Counted from the stretch's first letter, positions 38,107-48,517 are shown. The stretch is 64,000 nucleotides of DNA from Acinetobacter colistiniresistens (GCF_024582815.1 NZ_CP102099.1:868001-932000); one strand, 5' to 3'. Numbers and translations: made by a program. Notes: generated from the sequence alone by a model not told the origin.

Positions 38107-39057
38107 TTAAAGACGTGGCAGTCCTTGAATCACCGTTTTTAATAGATCCGTTGCCGATGCATTATAGAGATCACAGATACCATCTTTGAAGATTTGTGAG
38201 TCACTATCTGAGATTGAGTGGTCATTTACTTGAGTACCATCGTAGTAAGCAAAATATAATTGATGATTTATTTCTACAACAAGATGGTCATGAGCATTTT
38301 TAGGATCATCTTGTTCCATTACGAAAGCAACGCGATAGCCAGCCCATGTTTCTTGTTTTACGGTGAAATTATTACTTTGTTTATCTGCAATCCACTGTTC
38401 TAGTGTTTGGTTGACGGTAAAATTGTCATCAAAAGAAATGGTTTCCTGATTATTCTTGGAATTGAGATATTGATAACATTCAGCATTTTTGTTGAAAGTT
38501 GTCGACGATTTTTGGAATGCTGTTTTGAGGTTGAGGTAATTGCTGTCTATAGCATCAGATTGATCGAATAACTGATGAGTAACCGCCGAACTTGTCACAG
38601 CTTGGTTGGCCAAAGGAATGATTTTATAATTGATGGTTGTTGTTAAACCTTGTCCATTATTTTCATAACCAATTGTTATCGAATTGTTTTTATTTTCCAC
38701 TAAATTCATGGCGTGATTTCCATCTTGATTATAGTAGAGCTTATCTTTGGTAAGAATATATTGATAATCCCCACGGTCTATTTGGGGGTGGCTACTTTGT
38801 TGCTGAAAAATAACGTTTGATTGAGTTGTAAGACTATTATTGTGGTTCGACAATTGCGTTTCAACGATAAAAAACTGCTTATCTTCATCTACATCAAGTG
38901 TAAACTGGCTTGCAGGAAAGCTTATGCTATTCGTGGTTGTAGGAGATGTTGGCTTATTTTCAGTGACAGGCGAGTCATTACCACCGCCTCCACAAGCAGA
39001 AAGCATTAGCGCTATTACGATTGAGGATAATGTGTTCTTGATATATATTTTTTGCAT
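38107..39057 (-). CDS. Predicted lipoprotein of unknown function
   Basis: This 316-residue protein starts with a lipoprotein signal, IALMLSAC|GGGG (cysteine at residue 22), followed by a Pro/Thr/Ser-rich spacer (residues 26-45). The rest is polar, with no recognised domain; two cysteines near residues 193 and 295 could form a disulfide. The Gly-rich stretch after the cysteine and the spacer suggest a surface or periplasmic lipoprotein in the outer membrane. It is monocistronic and shares a terminator with the alkene reductase. I cannot assign a family or role. Confidence 0.7.
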   Translation of the reverse strand: MQKIYIKNTLSSIVIALMLSACGGGGNDSPVTENKPTSPTTTNSISFPASQFTLDVDEDKQFFIVETQLSNHNNSLTTQSNVIFQQQSSHPQIDRGDYQYILTKDKLYYNQDGNHAMNLVENKNNSITIGYENNGQGLTTTINYKIIPLANQAVTSSAVTHQLFDQSDAIDSNYLNLKTAFQKSSTTFNKNAECYQYLNSKNNQETISFDDNFTVNQTLEQWIADKQSNNFTVKQETWAGYRVAFVMEQDDPKNAHDHLVVEINHQLYFAYYDGTQVNDHSISDSDSQIFKDGICDLYNASATDLLKTVIQGLPRL

Positions 39058-39509
39058 TGTTTCAATGTTCCAGTGAGGATGTAAATGATGCTGTAAAAAC
39101 CAAAAGATTGGGGGGCTTTTTTCGGTAATTTGCCTAAAAAAACAGCAGTTTTAATTTGTAATATTGATTCATCCAGATGAATCCAGACAACAATAGCAAA
39201 TCATTTTAAGTTTTTGAAATAATTATAATATTTTGGCCTATTAAGTTTTTAATTAGCGTTTTTCTTGTAAGGTTTTAGAAGAGCATTCGGTCGCATGTGA
39301 TATCTATTATTCAGCGGTAAAATGAGCTGCGGTCTTGGTCTGATAATCAATGTTTAGCGTCATTTTATTTGGTTGAACATCGATTGGTACTGGTTAAAAT
39401 GCTTTAGCTTTAAGAACAAGAAATTTTTTGCAATCACAATTAAAAATTGTCAAAATATTATAAATTTCCGCATAATGAACGGGAATCACATTGTCTATTA
39501 TGGTCCCGG
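39058..39509. other. Intergenic region with a small inverted repeat, no gene seen
   Basis: This 450-base AT-rich stretch separates the lipoprotein from waaA. GATTCATC and GATGAATC form a perfect 8-bp inverted repeat with a two-base centre at 39166-39183, followed by a third ATCCAGA word; it may be a protein-binding site. Nothing else stands out. Confidence 0.4.
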
Positions 39510-40829
39510 ATGGCGCAGAATACAGCAGCACAGCAAACACCGCTTTGGTATAACGTTCTATTGGCTTGTCTCAAGCCCTTATACCGTTGGAAAATCAAAC
39601 AACGGGCAGAAACTGATGCGCTGTTTCAACAAGAATGCATCGAGCGTTTTGGTCCATTCCAACCACCAAAAAACTTAGCAAGCATCTGGTTTCATGCGGT
39701 ATCAGTCGGTGAAACCAACGCTGCACAGCCTCTTATTGAACATTATTTAAAATTAGGCCATCCCGTTTTGGTGACCAATACCACCAAGACTGGACAAGCA
39801 CGGGCAAAATCCCTGTTTTTAAAAGCGCCTTATCTGGATTTATTTCAGGCGGTGTATTTGCCTGTCGATCAAAAAGTATTATTAAAACAATTTTTTAATC
39901 TGTATCAACCCAAACTATTGGCATTGGTTGAAACAGAGATCTGGCCAAATTTAATTGCCACAGCACAACAGCAACAGATTCCCTGTATTTTACTCAATGC
40001 ACGCCTGTCAGAGAAATCGGCCAAAGGTTATGGCAAGGTTCGCCGTTTAACTCAACCGATGCTACAACAACTCACTTGGCTATTGGCACAAGATGTCGCA
40101 ACGCAACAGCGTTATGTCAATTTAGGTCTTGATCCTGCCAAAAGTCAGGTAGTTGGCAATATTAAATTTGATATTGCTGCACCAGAACATTTTGTCGCGC
40201 AAGCCCAGCAACTCAAACAAGAGTGGCAACTGGCCGATCGTCAAATCATCACCTTGGCGAGTACCCATGCCCCTGAAGAAGAAAGTTTACTTAAACAGTT
40301 ACAGCCACATTTAAATTCAAATCCAAATTTACTCTGTATTGTGGTGCCACGACATCCAGAACGTTTTAATGAAGTATTTAAGGCGTGCCAAAGTTTAAAT
40401 TTAAAAACCCAACGCCGAAGTTTGCAACAGCCTATTCACGTAGATACACAGGTGTATCTTGCTGATAGTATGGGTGAAATGTGGCTCTGGTATGCCCTCA
40501 GCCAAGCCTGTTTTGTCGGTGGTTCATTGAATGAGCCGGGCGGTGGGCATAATATTTTGGAACCGATGGTGTTGAATGTACCTACAGTGATTGGTCCGCG
40601 CTATTTCAATTTTCAAACCATTGTAGATGAGTTTGTGGCGCAACAGGGTATTTTGATTGGAGTGGATGCGGAGCAGGTGGCACAGCAATTATTGGCTTGC
40701 CTAGAAGATACTGCACAGGCCCAGCAATTGGTTCAGCAGGCAGAGCAGGTTTTGCAGGCGAATAAAGGTTCTTTACAACAGCATATTCAGTGTCTTGATC
40801 ATTACTTACAACGCACAGCTGCATCATGA
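39510..40829 (+). CDS. waaA: Kdo transferase (3-deoxy-D-manno-octulosonic acid transferase)
   Basis: WaaA transfers Kdo from CMP-Kdo to the lipid A precursor at the inner membrane. The 439-residue protein has the N-terminal segment that anchors it (WYNVLLACLKPLY), WFHAVSVGETNAAQPLI, ALVETEIWPNLI, and the GT30 nucleotide-sugar domain ending with FVGGSLNEPGGGHNILEPM. The ATG at 39510 was chosen because MAQNTAAQQTPLWYN agrees with family length; an in-frame start at 39447 adds a non-conserved leader. rsmE overlaps its stop by four bases, so they are coupled. Confidence 0.93.
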   Translation: MAQNTAAQQTPLWYNVLLACLKPLYRWKIKQRAETDALFQQECIERFGPFQPPKNLASIWFHAVSVGETNAAQPLIEHYLKLGHPVLVTNTTKTGQARAKSLFLKAPYLDLFQAVYLPVDQKVLLKQFFNLYQPKLLALVETEIWPNLIATAQQQQIPCILLNARLSEKSAKGYGKVRRLTQPMLQQLTWLLAQDVATQQRYVNLGLDPAKSQVVGNIKFDIAAPEHFVAQAQQLKQEWQLADRQIITLASTHAPEEESLLKQLQPHLNSNPNLLCIVVPRHPERFNEVFKACQSLNLKTQRRSLQQPIHVDTQVYLADSMGEMWLWYALSQACFVGGSLNEPGGGHNILEPMVLNVPTVIGPRYFNFQTIVDEFVAQQGILIGVDAEQVAQQLLACLEDTAQAQQLVQQAEQVLQANKGSLQQHIQCLDHYLQRTAAS

Positions 40830-41536
40830 ATATTGTGTTACTTGAAGCCGAACAATGCAGCTCGATGGACGCATGGCAGATTAACCAGTCCAGACAATTA
40901 CAGCATTTACGCCAGCACTTACAGCTCAATGTTGGTGATACCCTGAAAGTTGGCATTCGAGCGGGGCAGCGCTACCTTACCGAGGTTGTCTGTATCACGG
41001 AACAAGCTATTACGGTTCGTCCAATTCAAACAGAAGTCGTTCCTGCAAAGCTACCCGTACATTTGATTCTTGCTTTACCCCGCCCCAAAGTATTGCGCCG
41101 TATCATCATGGATGTGGTGACCTTAGGGGTGGAACGGATTAGCCTGATTCATAGTTATCGAGTGGATAAGAGTTATTGGCAAACGCCGTTTTTACAGCAG
41201 CTGAATGATTATGTGACTCTGGGGCTAGAACAGGCTGGTGATACCATTGCACCAGACATTCAGATGTATAAACGCTTTAAACCTTTTGTTGAAGATGTTT
41301 TACCAACGTTGATTCGCGCAGAACAGCCTGCCTATGTGGCGCATCCCTATGCCGAGCAGAAAATGCCATATGCGATTCCACATGCGTGTAGTTTGATTAT
41401 TGGCCCAGAAGGCGGATTTATTCCTTATGAAGTTGATTTGTTGCAAAAAAATGGTTGCCAAGCCATGTGCTTAGGCAACCGGATTTTGCGAACAGAAACT
41501 GCGGTATCGAATATTATAGGACGTTTATTTGTCTGA
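40826..41536 (+). CDS. rsmE: 16S rRNA (uracil1498-N3)-methyltransferase
   Basis: RsmE methylates U1498 of 16S rRNA. The 236-residue SPOUT-class enzyme has an N-terminal PUA-like part (RQLQHLRQHLQLNVGD) and the C-terminal knot motifs LIIGPEGGFIPYEVDLL and CLGNRILRTETAVSN. It starts within the ATGA overlap at the end of waaA and ends 12 bases inside the opposing MscS gene. Both partners being intact makes the overlap a real convergent arrangement. Confidence 0.93.
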   Translation: MNIVLLEAEQCSSMDAWQINQSRQLQHLRQHLQLNVGDTLKVGIRAGQRYLTEVVCITEQAITVRPIQTEVVPAKLPVHLILALPRPKVLRRIIMDVVTLGVERISLIHSYRVDKSYWQTPFLQQLNDYVTLGLEQAGDTIAPDIQMYKRFKPFVEDVLPTLIRAEQPAYVAHPYAEQKMPYAIPHACSLIIGPEGGFIPYEVDLLQKNGCQAMCLGNRILRTETAVSNIIGRLFV

Positions 41537-42496
41537 GTTGTCGCCCGATTCAATTTGATCGCCACGATAGACTTTCACTTCCTGTACTGGATAAGGAATC
41601 GAAATTCCTTTTTCATCAAAAGCAGTCACCACCAATTCCTGAATTTCACTGATAGAGGCTGAGGTGCTGGTTTCTGTGGTATTGACCCACCAGCGTACCG
41701 TTAAATTAATTGAGAAATCTGCTAGCGCGGTGACATTGACCGAGAAGCCTGGTTGACTCAGTACATTCAGGTTACGATCCAGAATATCCAGAATAATTTT
41801 CTTGGCTTTCTGCATATCATCTTCATAGCCAATACCGACTACAAATTCACAGCGACGACGCTGATAGGCATTATTCACAGTGACGGCACTGGTGTACACC
41901 GTGGCATTAGGAATTACGATACGACGGCCATCAGGTGAACGTAAGAAAGTCGCACGAATTTGAATATCCTCCACATTGCCTTCTAAACCATTCACCACAA
42001 TATCATCGCCGATACGGAAGGGTTCACTGATCAGAATCAAAATCCCTGACAGTAAGTTCTGGAAGATGTCTTTAAAGGCAAAACCAATTGCAACCGAACC
42101 AATTCCTAAAGCGCCAATCAACTGACTAGGGGTAAAGCCCGGAATAGCAATCACCAGTGCGATCAGGAAACCAAAGAAGATAATAAAGGTACTACCGACG
42201 CGATTAAGCACCAACACCAGATTCTGACGGGTATAGCTACGATTTTCTAAAGTCTTGCGAATAAAAAATTTAAATAATTTAGTGAGTAACCAAAAAATAA
42301 TGAAAACCGTAATCGCGATACCGATATAGGGGATGCGTTCCCAGAAATTATCGATGATTTTATCAATCGTGGTATAGGCATCATGATACTTTTCAGTATG
42401 TGCGAGCACCGTTTGAGTCGTCTTGGCACCAGCTTGCTGGATCAGTTCACCAGTATCTTTTGCCACTTCAGTCAAGGTTGTTTGTTGGTTTGCCAC
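41525..42496 (-). CDS. MscS-family mechanosensitive channel
   Basis: This roughly 323-residue small-conductance channel protects against osmotic downshock. After an N-terminal periplasmic helix there are three membrane spans: GIAITVFIIFWLLTKLFKFF, STFIIFFGFLIALVIAI and the pore helix LIGALGIGSVAIGFAFKDIFQNLLSG. The MscS beta domain follows (IGDDIVVNGLEGNVEDIQIRAT, IPNATVYTSAVTVNN), then the cytoplasmic cage. The start is uncertain: GTG at 42496 with AGAG eight bases upstream was preferred to a TTG at 42517 that has no ribosome site. It overlaps the end of rsmE by 12 bases. Confidence 0.9.
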   Translation of the reverse strand: MANQQTTLTEVAKDTGELIQQAGAKTTQTVLAHTEKYHDAYTTIDKIIDNFWERIPYIGIAITVFIIFWLLTKLFKFFIRKTLENRSYTRQNLVLVLNRVGSTFIIFFGFLIALVIAIPGFTPSQLIGALGIGSVAIGFAFKDIFQNLLSGILILISEPFRIGDDIVVNGLEGNVEDIQIRATFLRSPDGRRIVIPNATVYTSAVTVNNAYQRRRCEFVVGIGYEDDMQKAKKIILDILDRNLNVLSQPGFSVNVTALADFSINLTVRWWVNTTETSTSASISEIQELVVTAFDEKGISIPYPVQEVKVYRGDQIESGDNSDK

Positions 42497-42619
42497 AGCA
42501 AGATCTCTATTTCGCAAAGGAAGGAGTAAATGAGGGAAGCCATCATAAAGAATTTATGGCTGATACGCATGCAAAATTAAGTTTTGACTTCCACTCATCA
42601 TCAGACAGAATAGCGTGGG

Positions 42620-43183
42620 TTAGAAATATCCGGTCGTATTTTGAAGGATTTGTGTTGGGGCATCCCACAGATCTGGACTGGCAAAATAATAAGCAAAGGT
42701 GAAGATACCGAACATCATCAACAAGCTGACCAGAATCATGATCCATGCCAGTAATTTTTCCCAGGCACGCGATGGACGTACATCGCCATAGTCGTTGCGA
42801 TGAGGTGTTCCTGGTGCGAATAAGACATATAAAGTAAATAAGAACTGGAGGACTGGAACCAATAACAGTAAGCTCAACCAGCCCGTTTTATTTAGATCAT
42901 GCAAACGGCGAATTAAGAATACAATTTGAAAATAAAGTGTGATGAGCCAAAGGGCAATAAAGGCAAAGAAGGTGATGCCGGAGAAGGCCGAAAATACAGC
43001 CTCATCGATGTTGCTGGTCGTAAAGATCCCCGCAAAGGCAAAGATACCGAGAAAAGCCGCCATACAAATTAGGCTGAGTAAACCATACCAACCGATATAA
43101 CTGAGGCGGTTGAAACGCCCATTTGGTGAAAGTGGCTGATCTGTAGAGATCAGGGTCGGGGCTGGTGATTCGGGATTAAACAT
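42620..43183 (-). CDS. DUF805 family membrane protein
   Basis: This 187-residue DUF805 protein opens with a proline/serine-rich soluble segment, then GRFNRLSYIGWYGLLSLICM, the family's entry signature, and four hydrophobic spans with the conserved RRLHDLNKTGWLSLLLLVPVL between the second and third. The tail APGTPHRNDYGD is also typical. Function is unknown. It lies on the same strand as the MscS gene about 120 bases upstream of it and diverges from acs. Confidence 0.85.
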   Translation of the reverse strand: MFNPESPAPTLISTDQPLSPNGRFNRLSYIGWYGLLSLICMAAFLGIFAFAGIFTTSNIDEAVFSAFSGITFFAFIALWLITLYFQIVFLIRRLHDLNKTGWLSLLLLVPVLQFLFTLYVLFAPGTPHRNDYGDVRPSRAWEKLLAWIMILVSLLMMFGIFTFAYYFASPDLWDAPTQILQNTTGYF

Positions 43184-43466
43184 GAGCGATTCCTGTTTTT
43201 CTGATTATTAAATCTTTTAAGATCTAGGCAATGATCAAAATAATCACTTATTTTAAAAACAAAAAGCATAGACAAGCAGTTCAAATTTAAATTATTTTGA
43301 GTAAATTTTTGAAAATAAGTCCGTCGGGACAGTATAAAACTTCTACGACCAAAGCCGCATTGTTTGCCTTTGTGAATGGTGCCCATACTGCAAGAGAGAA
43401 CAAAACATATCCAAAAGAATAGGTGAGAACATCTAGGATATGAGATAAAGACCAAGGAAGTAAGCT

Positions 43467-45410
43467 ATGAAAGACATCTACCCAGTGCCTGATAAATTCA
43501 AAGAAACGGCAAGAATCTCGGAAGCAGACTATTTCAAACGTTATCAGGAATCCATTGAACAGCCTGAAGTTTTTTGGGCGGAACAAGCAAAAAAAATTGA
43601 CTGGATCAAGCCTTTTACGCAGGTGAAAAATACCAGTTTTCAGCAAGATAACTTTAAAATCGAATGGTTTGCAGATGGCGAGTTGAATGTCTCTGCAAAT
43701 TGCTTAGATCGTCATTTAAAAGATAATCCATTAAAACCTGCCATTATTTGGGAAGGTGATCATCCATCGCGCCATAAAATTATTTCTTTTGTTGAATTGC
43801 ATGATGAAGTCTGCCGTTTTGCCAATGTGCTTAAAAAACAAGGTATTGGCAAGGGCGATCGTGTGGTGCTGTATATGCCAATGGTGCCCGAAGCCGCAAT
43901 AGCGATGCTGGCTTGTGCACGGATTGGTGCAGTGCATTGTGTGGTGTTTGGTGGCTTCTCGCCAGATTCATTGGCAAGCCGTATTGAAGACAGTCAGGCG
44001 AAATTGGTAATTACCGCCGATGCAGGGATGCGGGGTGGTAAGTTGCTGCCACTCAAAGAAAATGTGGATGCAGCTTTAGCGATTGCTGGAACGGACAGTG
44101 TCCAAAATGTGATTGTGGTACATCGAACGGGTAATCCGATTCAGTTCAATTCGAACCGTGATATCTGGTATCACCTTGCGATTATGGAGGTGGATGAGCA
44201 TTGCCCACCTGAGCCGATGAAAGCAGAGGATCCGCTATTTATTCTATATACCTCAGGCTCGACCGGAAAACCGAAAGGGGTACTGCACACCACTGGCGGT
44301 TATCTGGTGTATGTGAATACGACCTTTAGAGAAGTCTTTGACCTAAAAGAAGATGATGTGTATTGGTGTACCGCAGATGTGGGCTGGATTACAGGGCATA
44401 GTTATTTGCTCTACGGTCCGTTGAGTAATGCTACCACCACGGTGATGTTTGAAGGGATTCCACAGTATCCGACATGGGCACGTATCGGTCATGTGATTGA
44501 TAAGCACAACATTACGATTCTGTACACGGCACCGACTGCGATTCGTGCCATGATGCGTGAGGGCGATGCCTATGTCCGTGAAAGTAATCGGAGTAGCCTA
44601 CGTTTACTGGGTTCAGTTGGTGAGCCAATCAACCCAGAAGCATGGAACTGGTATCACGAAGTGGTCGGTGAAGGGCGTTGTCCAATTGTCGATACATGGT
44701 GGCAAACTGAAACAGGCGGGATTTTAATTTCACCACTGCCAGGTGCAACCGCACTCAAACCTGGTTCGGCAACCCGTCCATTTTTTGGTGTGCAACCCGC
44801 ACTGGTGGATGGTGAGGGCAATGAGCTGCAAGGCGCAACTGAAGGCAATCTGGTGATTAAAGATTCTTGGCCAGGACAGATGCGAACCATTTGGGGCGAC
44901 CCAGAACGCTTTATTGAAGCGTATTTCTCGACTTTTAAAGGCTATTATTTCACTGGCGATGGCGCTCGTCGGGATGAGGATGGTTATTTCTGGATCACGG
45001 GACGTGTCGATGATGTCCTCAACGTTTCAGGGCATCGTTTGGGGACTGCCGAGATCGAGAGTGCTTTGGTAGCACATGAGGCGGTGGCTGAGGCTGCAGT
45101 GGTCGGAATGCCGCATGAGATTAAGGGGCAGGGGATTTGCACCTTTGTGACTTTACAGGCCGATGTGGCGGAATCTGAAGAGCTACGTAAAGAGTTGGTG
45201 AATTGGGTGCGTAAAGTGCTTGGTCCTGTGGCAACCCCAGATGCATTGCATTGGGCACCGGCTTTACCTAAAACCCGCTCAGGTAAAATCATGCGCCGTA
45301 TCTTAAGAAAGATTGCGGCCAATGAACTGGATAGTTTGGGGGATACTTCAACGCTGGCTGAGCCTGCGGTCGTAGAGGCTTTAATTGCCACGGTCTATCC
45401 AAACCGATAA
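43467..45410 (+). CDS. acs: Acetyl-CoA synthetase
   Basis: Acs activates acetate to acetyl-CoA through acetyl-AMP. The 647-residue sequence shows the P-loop-like [11 protein letters not shown] (about residue 264), [26 protein letters not shown] and [15 protein letters not shown]. The C-terminal [11 protein letters not shown] holds the lysine (about residue 609) that is acetylated to switch the enzyme off. AAGGAAG lies just before the ATG. It is preceded by about 280 bases of promoter region divergent to DUF805. A terminator follows. Confidence 0.96.
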   Translation: MKDIYPVPDKFKETARISEADYFKRYQESIEQPEVFWAEQAKKIDWIKPFTQVKNTSFQQDNFKIEWFADGELNVSANCLDRHLKDNPLKPAIIWEGDHPSRHKIISFVELHDEVCRFANVLKKQGIGKGDRVVLYMPMVPEAAIAMLACARIGAVHCVVFGGFSPDSLASRIEDSQAKLVITADAGMRGGKLLPLKENVDAALAIAGTDSVQNVIVVHRTGNPIQFNSNRDIWYHLAIMEVDEHCPPEPMKAEDPLFILYTSGSTGKPKGVLHTTGGYLVYVNTTFREVFDLKEDDVYWCTADVGWITGHSYLLYGPLSNATTTVMFEGIPQYPTWARIGHVIDKHNITILYTAPTAIRAMMREGDAYVRESNRSSLRLLGSVGEPINPEAWNWYHEVVGEGRCPIVDTWWQTETGGILISPLPGATALKPGSATRPFFGVQPALVDGEGNELQGATEGNLVIKDSWPGQMRTIWGDPERFIEAYFSTFKGYYFTGDGARRDEDGYFWITGRVDDVLNVSGHRLGTAEIESALVAHEAVAEAAVVGMPHEIKGQGICTFVTLQADVAESEELRKELVNWVRKVLGPVATPDALHWAPALPKTRSGKIMRRILRKIAANELDSLGDTSTLAEPAVVEALIATVYPNR

Positions 45411-45426
45411 ATCAATTCAAATGAAC

Positions 45427-45455
45427 AAGAGCGCTCGATGAAGCGCTCTTTCTAT
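45427..45455. terminator. Terminator after acs
   Basis: AAGAGCGCT pairs with AGCGCTCTT around a six-base loop, followed by TCTATTTTAT; also usable by the opposing hydrolase gene. Confidence 0.8.
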
Positions 45456-45465
45456 TTTATATGGA

Positions 45466-46011
45466 TCATTTATGTGTGGCTAAAAAATCTTCGGTATTTT
45501 GTACTGTCGCAAAGAAGCCTAATGCCGATAGAAAAGCAGTTTGCACATCAGCAGCTGTAACCGTGTTGCCATTATACTCAAGGTCACGGGTTGCGGTGGC
45601 ATCGGCGATCACAATCGGCTGATAACCGAGTTCTTTGGCGGCACGTGTCCCCGAATCAATACAGACATGGGTCATCATGCCGGTAATCACCAGTTGTTCT
45701 ACCTGATGTTGTTCCAGTACTTTTTCAAGATCGGTGTCTAAGAAACTATTTGGAAAATGCTTTTCGATAATGATTGAACTGTCAGTAGCTTTAAGCTGAG
45801 GATGCAATTCAACACCGATGGTATTTTCCTGAAAGAAACTGGCTGAGGCAGGATTAATATGCTGGATATAAATAATCGGTAAATTGTTTCGGATAAAATG
45901 ATCTTCTAACTGGTTGGTATATTGCAAGGCACGTTCTGGATTGACCAGTTCCATTTTGCCATTTTTAAAATAATCGTTTTGCACATCAATAATCAGTAAG
46001 GCCTGTTTCAT
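45466..46011 (-). CDS. Isochorismatase-family cysteine hydrolase
   Basis: This 181-residue protein belongs to the isochorismatase-like cysteine hydrolases. The triad is visible: aspartate in LLIIDVQNDYF (residue 9), lysine in IIEKHFPNSF, and cysteine in MMTHVCIDSGTRAA about residue 117. Members cleave amides such as nicotinamide or ureidoacrylate. The ATG at 46011 was chosen over a TTG upstream. It diverges from an Lrp-type regulator with a 104-base gap, so that regulator probably controls it; substrate unknown. Confidence 0.88.
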   Translation of the reverse strand: MKQALLIIDVQNDYFKNGKMELVNPERALQYTNQLEDHFIRNNLPIIYIQHINPASASFFQENTIGVELHPQLKATDSSIIIEKHFPNSFLDTDLEKVLEQHQVEQLVITGMMTHVCIDSGTRAAKELGYQPIVIADATATRDLEYNGNTVTAADVQTAFLSALGFFATVQNTEDFLATHK

Positions 46012-46115
46012 TAGGGTTACGTCCAAGACTAAGATAAAACAAGCATAGGGTGAAACAGAGAAATCGGCTATATTCAGGTGAAAGCATTGTTACTGGTTTT
46101 CTTTCGTACTGAAAA

Positions 46116-46529
46116 ATGAATATTGAACTTGATCCGATCGACTTAAAAATTATTGAACTTTTAAAACAGGATTCTCGCCTGAGCCATAAAGAAATTGGAC
46201 GGCGCGTACATCGTACAGGGCAGGCTGTTGGGGCGCGAATTGCTCAATTGATGGATGTGGGTGTGATTAAAAATTACACCATCGCGATAAAATACGAGCA
46301 TAAACAATTCATTCAACTGTTTATGAATGATCAGCAAGCTTTTATCGAGGTTGAACGTCTGGTCAAACAATACCAAGAGGTGGATGAGTGTTTTAAAATT
46401 CTTGGTAATGCCTGTTATATGATTGTCAGCCATTTTAATCCATCGCAATTAAATGAATTTATTGAACAGCTGTCGAGATGGTGTCGTTATTCAGTTGAAA
46501 CAGTCATGCGAGAAATTGACACGACTTAA
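46116..46529 (+). CDS. Lrp/AsnC-family transcriptional regulator
   Basis: This 137-residue protein has an N-terminal helix-turn-helix (DLKIIELLKQDSRLSHKEIGRRVHRTGQAVGARIAQL) and an alpha-beta RAM-like C-terminal domain. It is slightly shorter than typical Lrp (about 150-160). It starts MNIELDPIDLK, very like the truncated N-terminus MNIDVVDLK found at 52884. It diverges from the cysteine hydrolase and probably senses a small molecule linked to that enzyme. Confidence 0.85.
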   Translation: MNIELDPIDLKIIELLKQDSRLSHKEIGRRVHRTGQAVGARIAQLMDVGVIKNYTIAIKYEHKQFIQLFMNDQQAFIEVERLVKQYQEVDECFKILGNACYMIVSHFNPSQLNEFIEQLSRWCRYSVETVMREIDTT

Positions 46530-46531
46530 AA

Positions 46532-46560
46532 TAAAAAAGCCCCAAGCCGAGCCTTGGGGA
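46532..46560 (-). terminator. Terminator of the msuE-sfnG operon
   Basis: CCCCAAG pairs with CTTGGGG; on the minus strand the stem is followed by CTTTTTTATTTT, so it ends the operon transcribed toward it. Confidence 0.85.
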
Positions 46561-46604
46561 GGATGTGTATTTCTTTTGTTTTTCTTCTTATTTAACGCTG
46601 AAAA

Positions 46605-47711
46605 CTAAGCTGATTTCGCTGCGAGATGATGCTCCTGTTGTTGTTCGAGTTGACGGACCAGCGGTAGAACTTTTTCTCCAAAATATTCCACTTCCTCGAT
46701 GAAATGTAGAAAGCCAGAAAGAACAAGATCCACCCCCACATTTTTTAAGGCCACAATCCGCTCTGCAATTTGCTGCGGTGTGCCAATCAGGTTGGTTTTA
46801 AAGCCATCGTTATATTGCACCAAATCATCAAAGGTTGATTTTGCCCAGTTGCCTTCACGTTCGGGTGCTGCTGCGCCAGCTTCACGGGTGGCATCACCAA
46901 AGGCATTCACTGCTTCAACATTGGCTTGTGCAATGATTTCATTCAGAACTGCTCTGGCTTCCTCTTCCGTATCACGGGCAATGATAAAAGCATTGACCCC
47001 AATCTTGACTTGTCGATTGGCCTGTTTGGCTTTGCTGCGTACATCATCAACCTGTTTTTTAATTTCTTCAACACTGTTGCCATTGGTAAAATACCAATCG
47101 GATACCCGTGCAGCCATATCTCGTGCAGCACGGGAACTACCGCCCTGAAACACTTCGATCGAAGGTTGTTGCAGTGGTTTCGGCTTGAGGGTGTAATTCT
47201 GAAACTGGTAATACTTACCATCAAAGCTGTAATTGTCAGTACTCCAGACCCCTTTCAAGGTGCGGATAAATTCCTCTGAACGCACATAACGTTCATCATG
47301 TTCAGGCCAAGGTTCACCAATGGCATCAAATTCGCCACGAAACCAGCCACTGACCACGTTAATGGCAATACGCCCTTGGCTAAGATAGTCAATGGTCGCC
47401 AGCTGTTTAGCAGCCAATGCGGGCTTCCAGGGGCCAGGCAGGATGGCAGCAATCACACGCAGTTTTTCAGTTTTTGCCAGTAACGCATGACTAAAACTCA
47501 CCGATTCATGCTGGTTTTCTGCACCATATCCAGCGGTAAAGCGGATCTGGGTCAGCGCATATTCAAAACCGCTTCGTTCTGCCGCCTGTGCGAGACGCAC
47601 ATTATAGTCATAGCTCCAGTCTGTACGTTGTTCAATGTTGCTTACAACGAGACCACCACTCACATTGGGAACCCAGTAAGCAAATTTAATTGCGGATGCT
47701 GTTGTCGTCAT
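46605..47711 (-). CDS. sfnG: FMNH2-dependent dimethylsulfone monooxygenase
   Basis: This 368-residue luciferase-like flavin monooxygenase matches SfnG, which converts dimethylsulfone to methanesulfinate with FMNH2. It follows Pseudomonas SfnG closely: KFAYWVPNVSGGLVVS, LTQIRFTAGYGAENQHESVSF, INVVSGWFRGEF, EVFQGGSSRAARDMA and FKTNLIGTPQQIAERI. The ATG at 47711 has GGAGG 8-12 bases upstream. It is the second gene of an operon after msuE, which supplies reduced FMN. The pair allows growth on organosulfur compounds when sulfate is scarce. No sfnR or msuD lies in this window. Confidence 0.92.
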   Translation of the reverse strand: MTTTASAIKFAYWVPNVSGGLVVSNIEQRTDWSYDYNVRLAQAAERSGFEYALTQIRFTAGYGAENQHESVSFSHALLAKTEKLRVIAAILPGPWKPALAAKQLATIDYLSQGRIAINVVSGWFRGEFDAIGEPWPEHDERYVRSEEFIRTLKGVWSTDNYSFDGKYYQFQNYTLKPKPLQQPSIEVFQGGSSRAARDMAARVSDWYFTNGNSVEEIKKQVDDVRSKAKQANRQVKIGVNAFIIARDTEEEARAVLNEIIAQANVEAVNAFGDATREAGAAAPEREGNWAKSTFDDLVQYNDGFKTNLIGTPQQIAERIVALKNVGVDLVLSGFLHFIEEVEYFGEKVLPLVRQLEQQQEHHLAAKSA

Positions 47712-47736
47712 CGTTGTATCCTCCACTTTATAAGGT

Positions 47737-48477
47737 TTATGCGACGTGGGTTAAATTCTTGGCTGACTTGGGATGTAGGCGAGACTCAGCTGCATCCAGA
47801 TCAGGCACTGCCGCAGAGGGGAGTACTTCTGCCTGCTCAATCTGTTTATTAATCCCGAGATTCTGATTGGCTTGTTCAGTTTTGGCTTTAATGGCTGCGG
47901 CACGCTGTCCTTTGGCTGGCGCCCATTCCAGTATCGGTAAGGCACGTGCCACTGCCAGGGTGACACGATCGGATAACTGCTCGCTTTTCACGGTGTATTC
48001 AGGGGTGAAATCACGATCTGTTGCATAGACCCCAATTGGCAATGTCTGTGCCTGAAAGAAGCTAAAGAGTGGGCGTAATTGATGCTCTAACACGAGTGCA
48101 TGACGGTCACTTCCACCCGAGGCTGCCAGTAATACCGGGACATCGACCAACGCTGTCTGTTCAACAAAATCAAAGAAATGTTTAAATAAACCTGTAAAAG
48201 ATGCGCGATAAACAGGGGTGCCAACAATCAGGGCATCTGCTGCTTCAACCGCGGCAAGATCATCTTGTACCCGTTGCGGTAATTGATTGCGGTAAATTGC
48301 GCCACCGAGCAAAGGCCCAATTTCGCTGAGTTTAACAAAATGTACTTTGATATTAATTGCTTCTGAAAGCTCATCCAGAATCGCCTGAACCAGACTTTCT
48401 GTTTTTGATGGACTGTTTAAACCGCCAGATACAGCAACAATATTGAGTGGGGTTGAGGGAGTATTGTAATTCGACAT
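47737..48477 (-). CDS. msuE: NADH-dependent FMN reductase MsuE
   Basis: MsuE reduces FMN for two-component sulfonate/sulfone monooxygenases. The 246-residue protein has the flavodoxin-like start VAVSGGLNSPSKTESLV (phosphate loop), VGTPVYRASFTGLFKHFFDFV and LLAASGGSDRHALVLEHQLRPLF, all typical of MsuE/SsuE. The C-terminus carries an extra polar 50-residue tail (AAIKAKTEQANQN onward). It is followed by sfnG after 25 bases. A palindrome upstream is the probable control site. Confidence 0.92.
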   Translation of the reverse strand: MSNYNTPSTPLNIVAVSGGLNSPSKTESLVQAILDELSEAINIKVHFVKLSEIGPLLGGAIYRNQLPQRVQDDLAAVEAADALIVGTPVYRASFTGLFKHFFDFVEQTALVDVPVLLAASGGSDRHALVLEHQLRPLFSFFQAQTLPIGVYATDRDFTPEYTVKSEQLSDRVTLAVARALPILEWAPAKGQRAAAIKAKTEQANQNLGINKQIEQAEVLPSAAVPDLDAAESRLHPKSAKNLTHVA

Positions 48478-48517
48478 AATAACGGCCTAAAAGATCATTT
48501 TGAATTGCTATTTATTT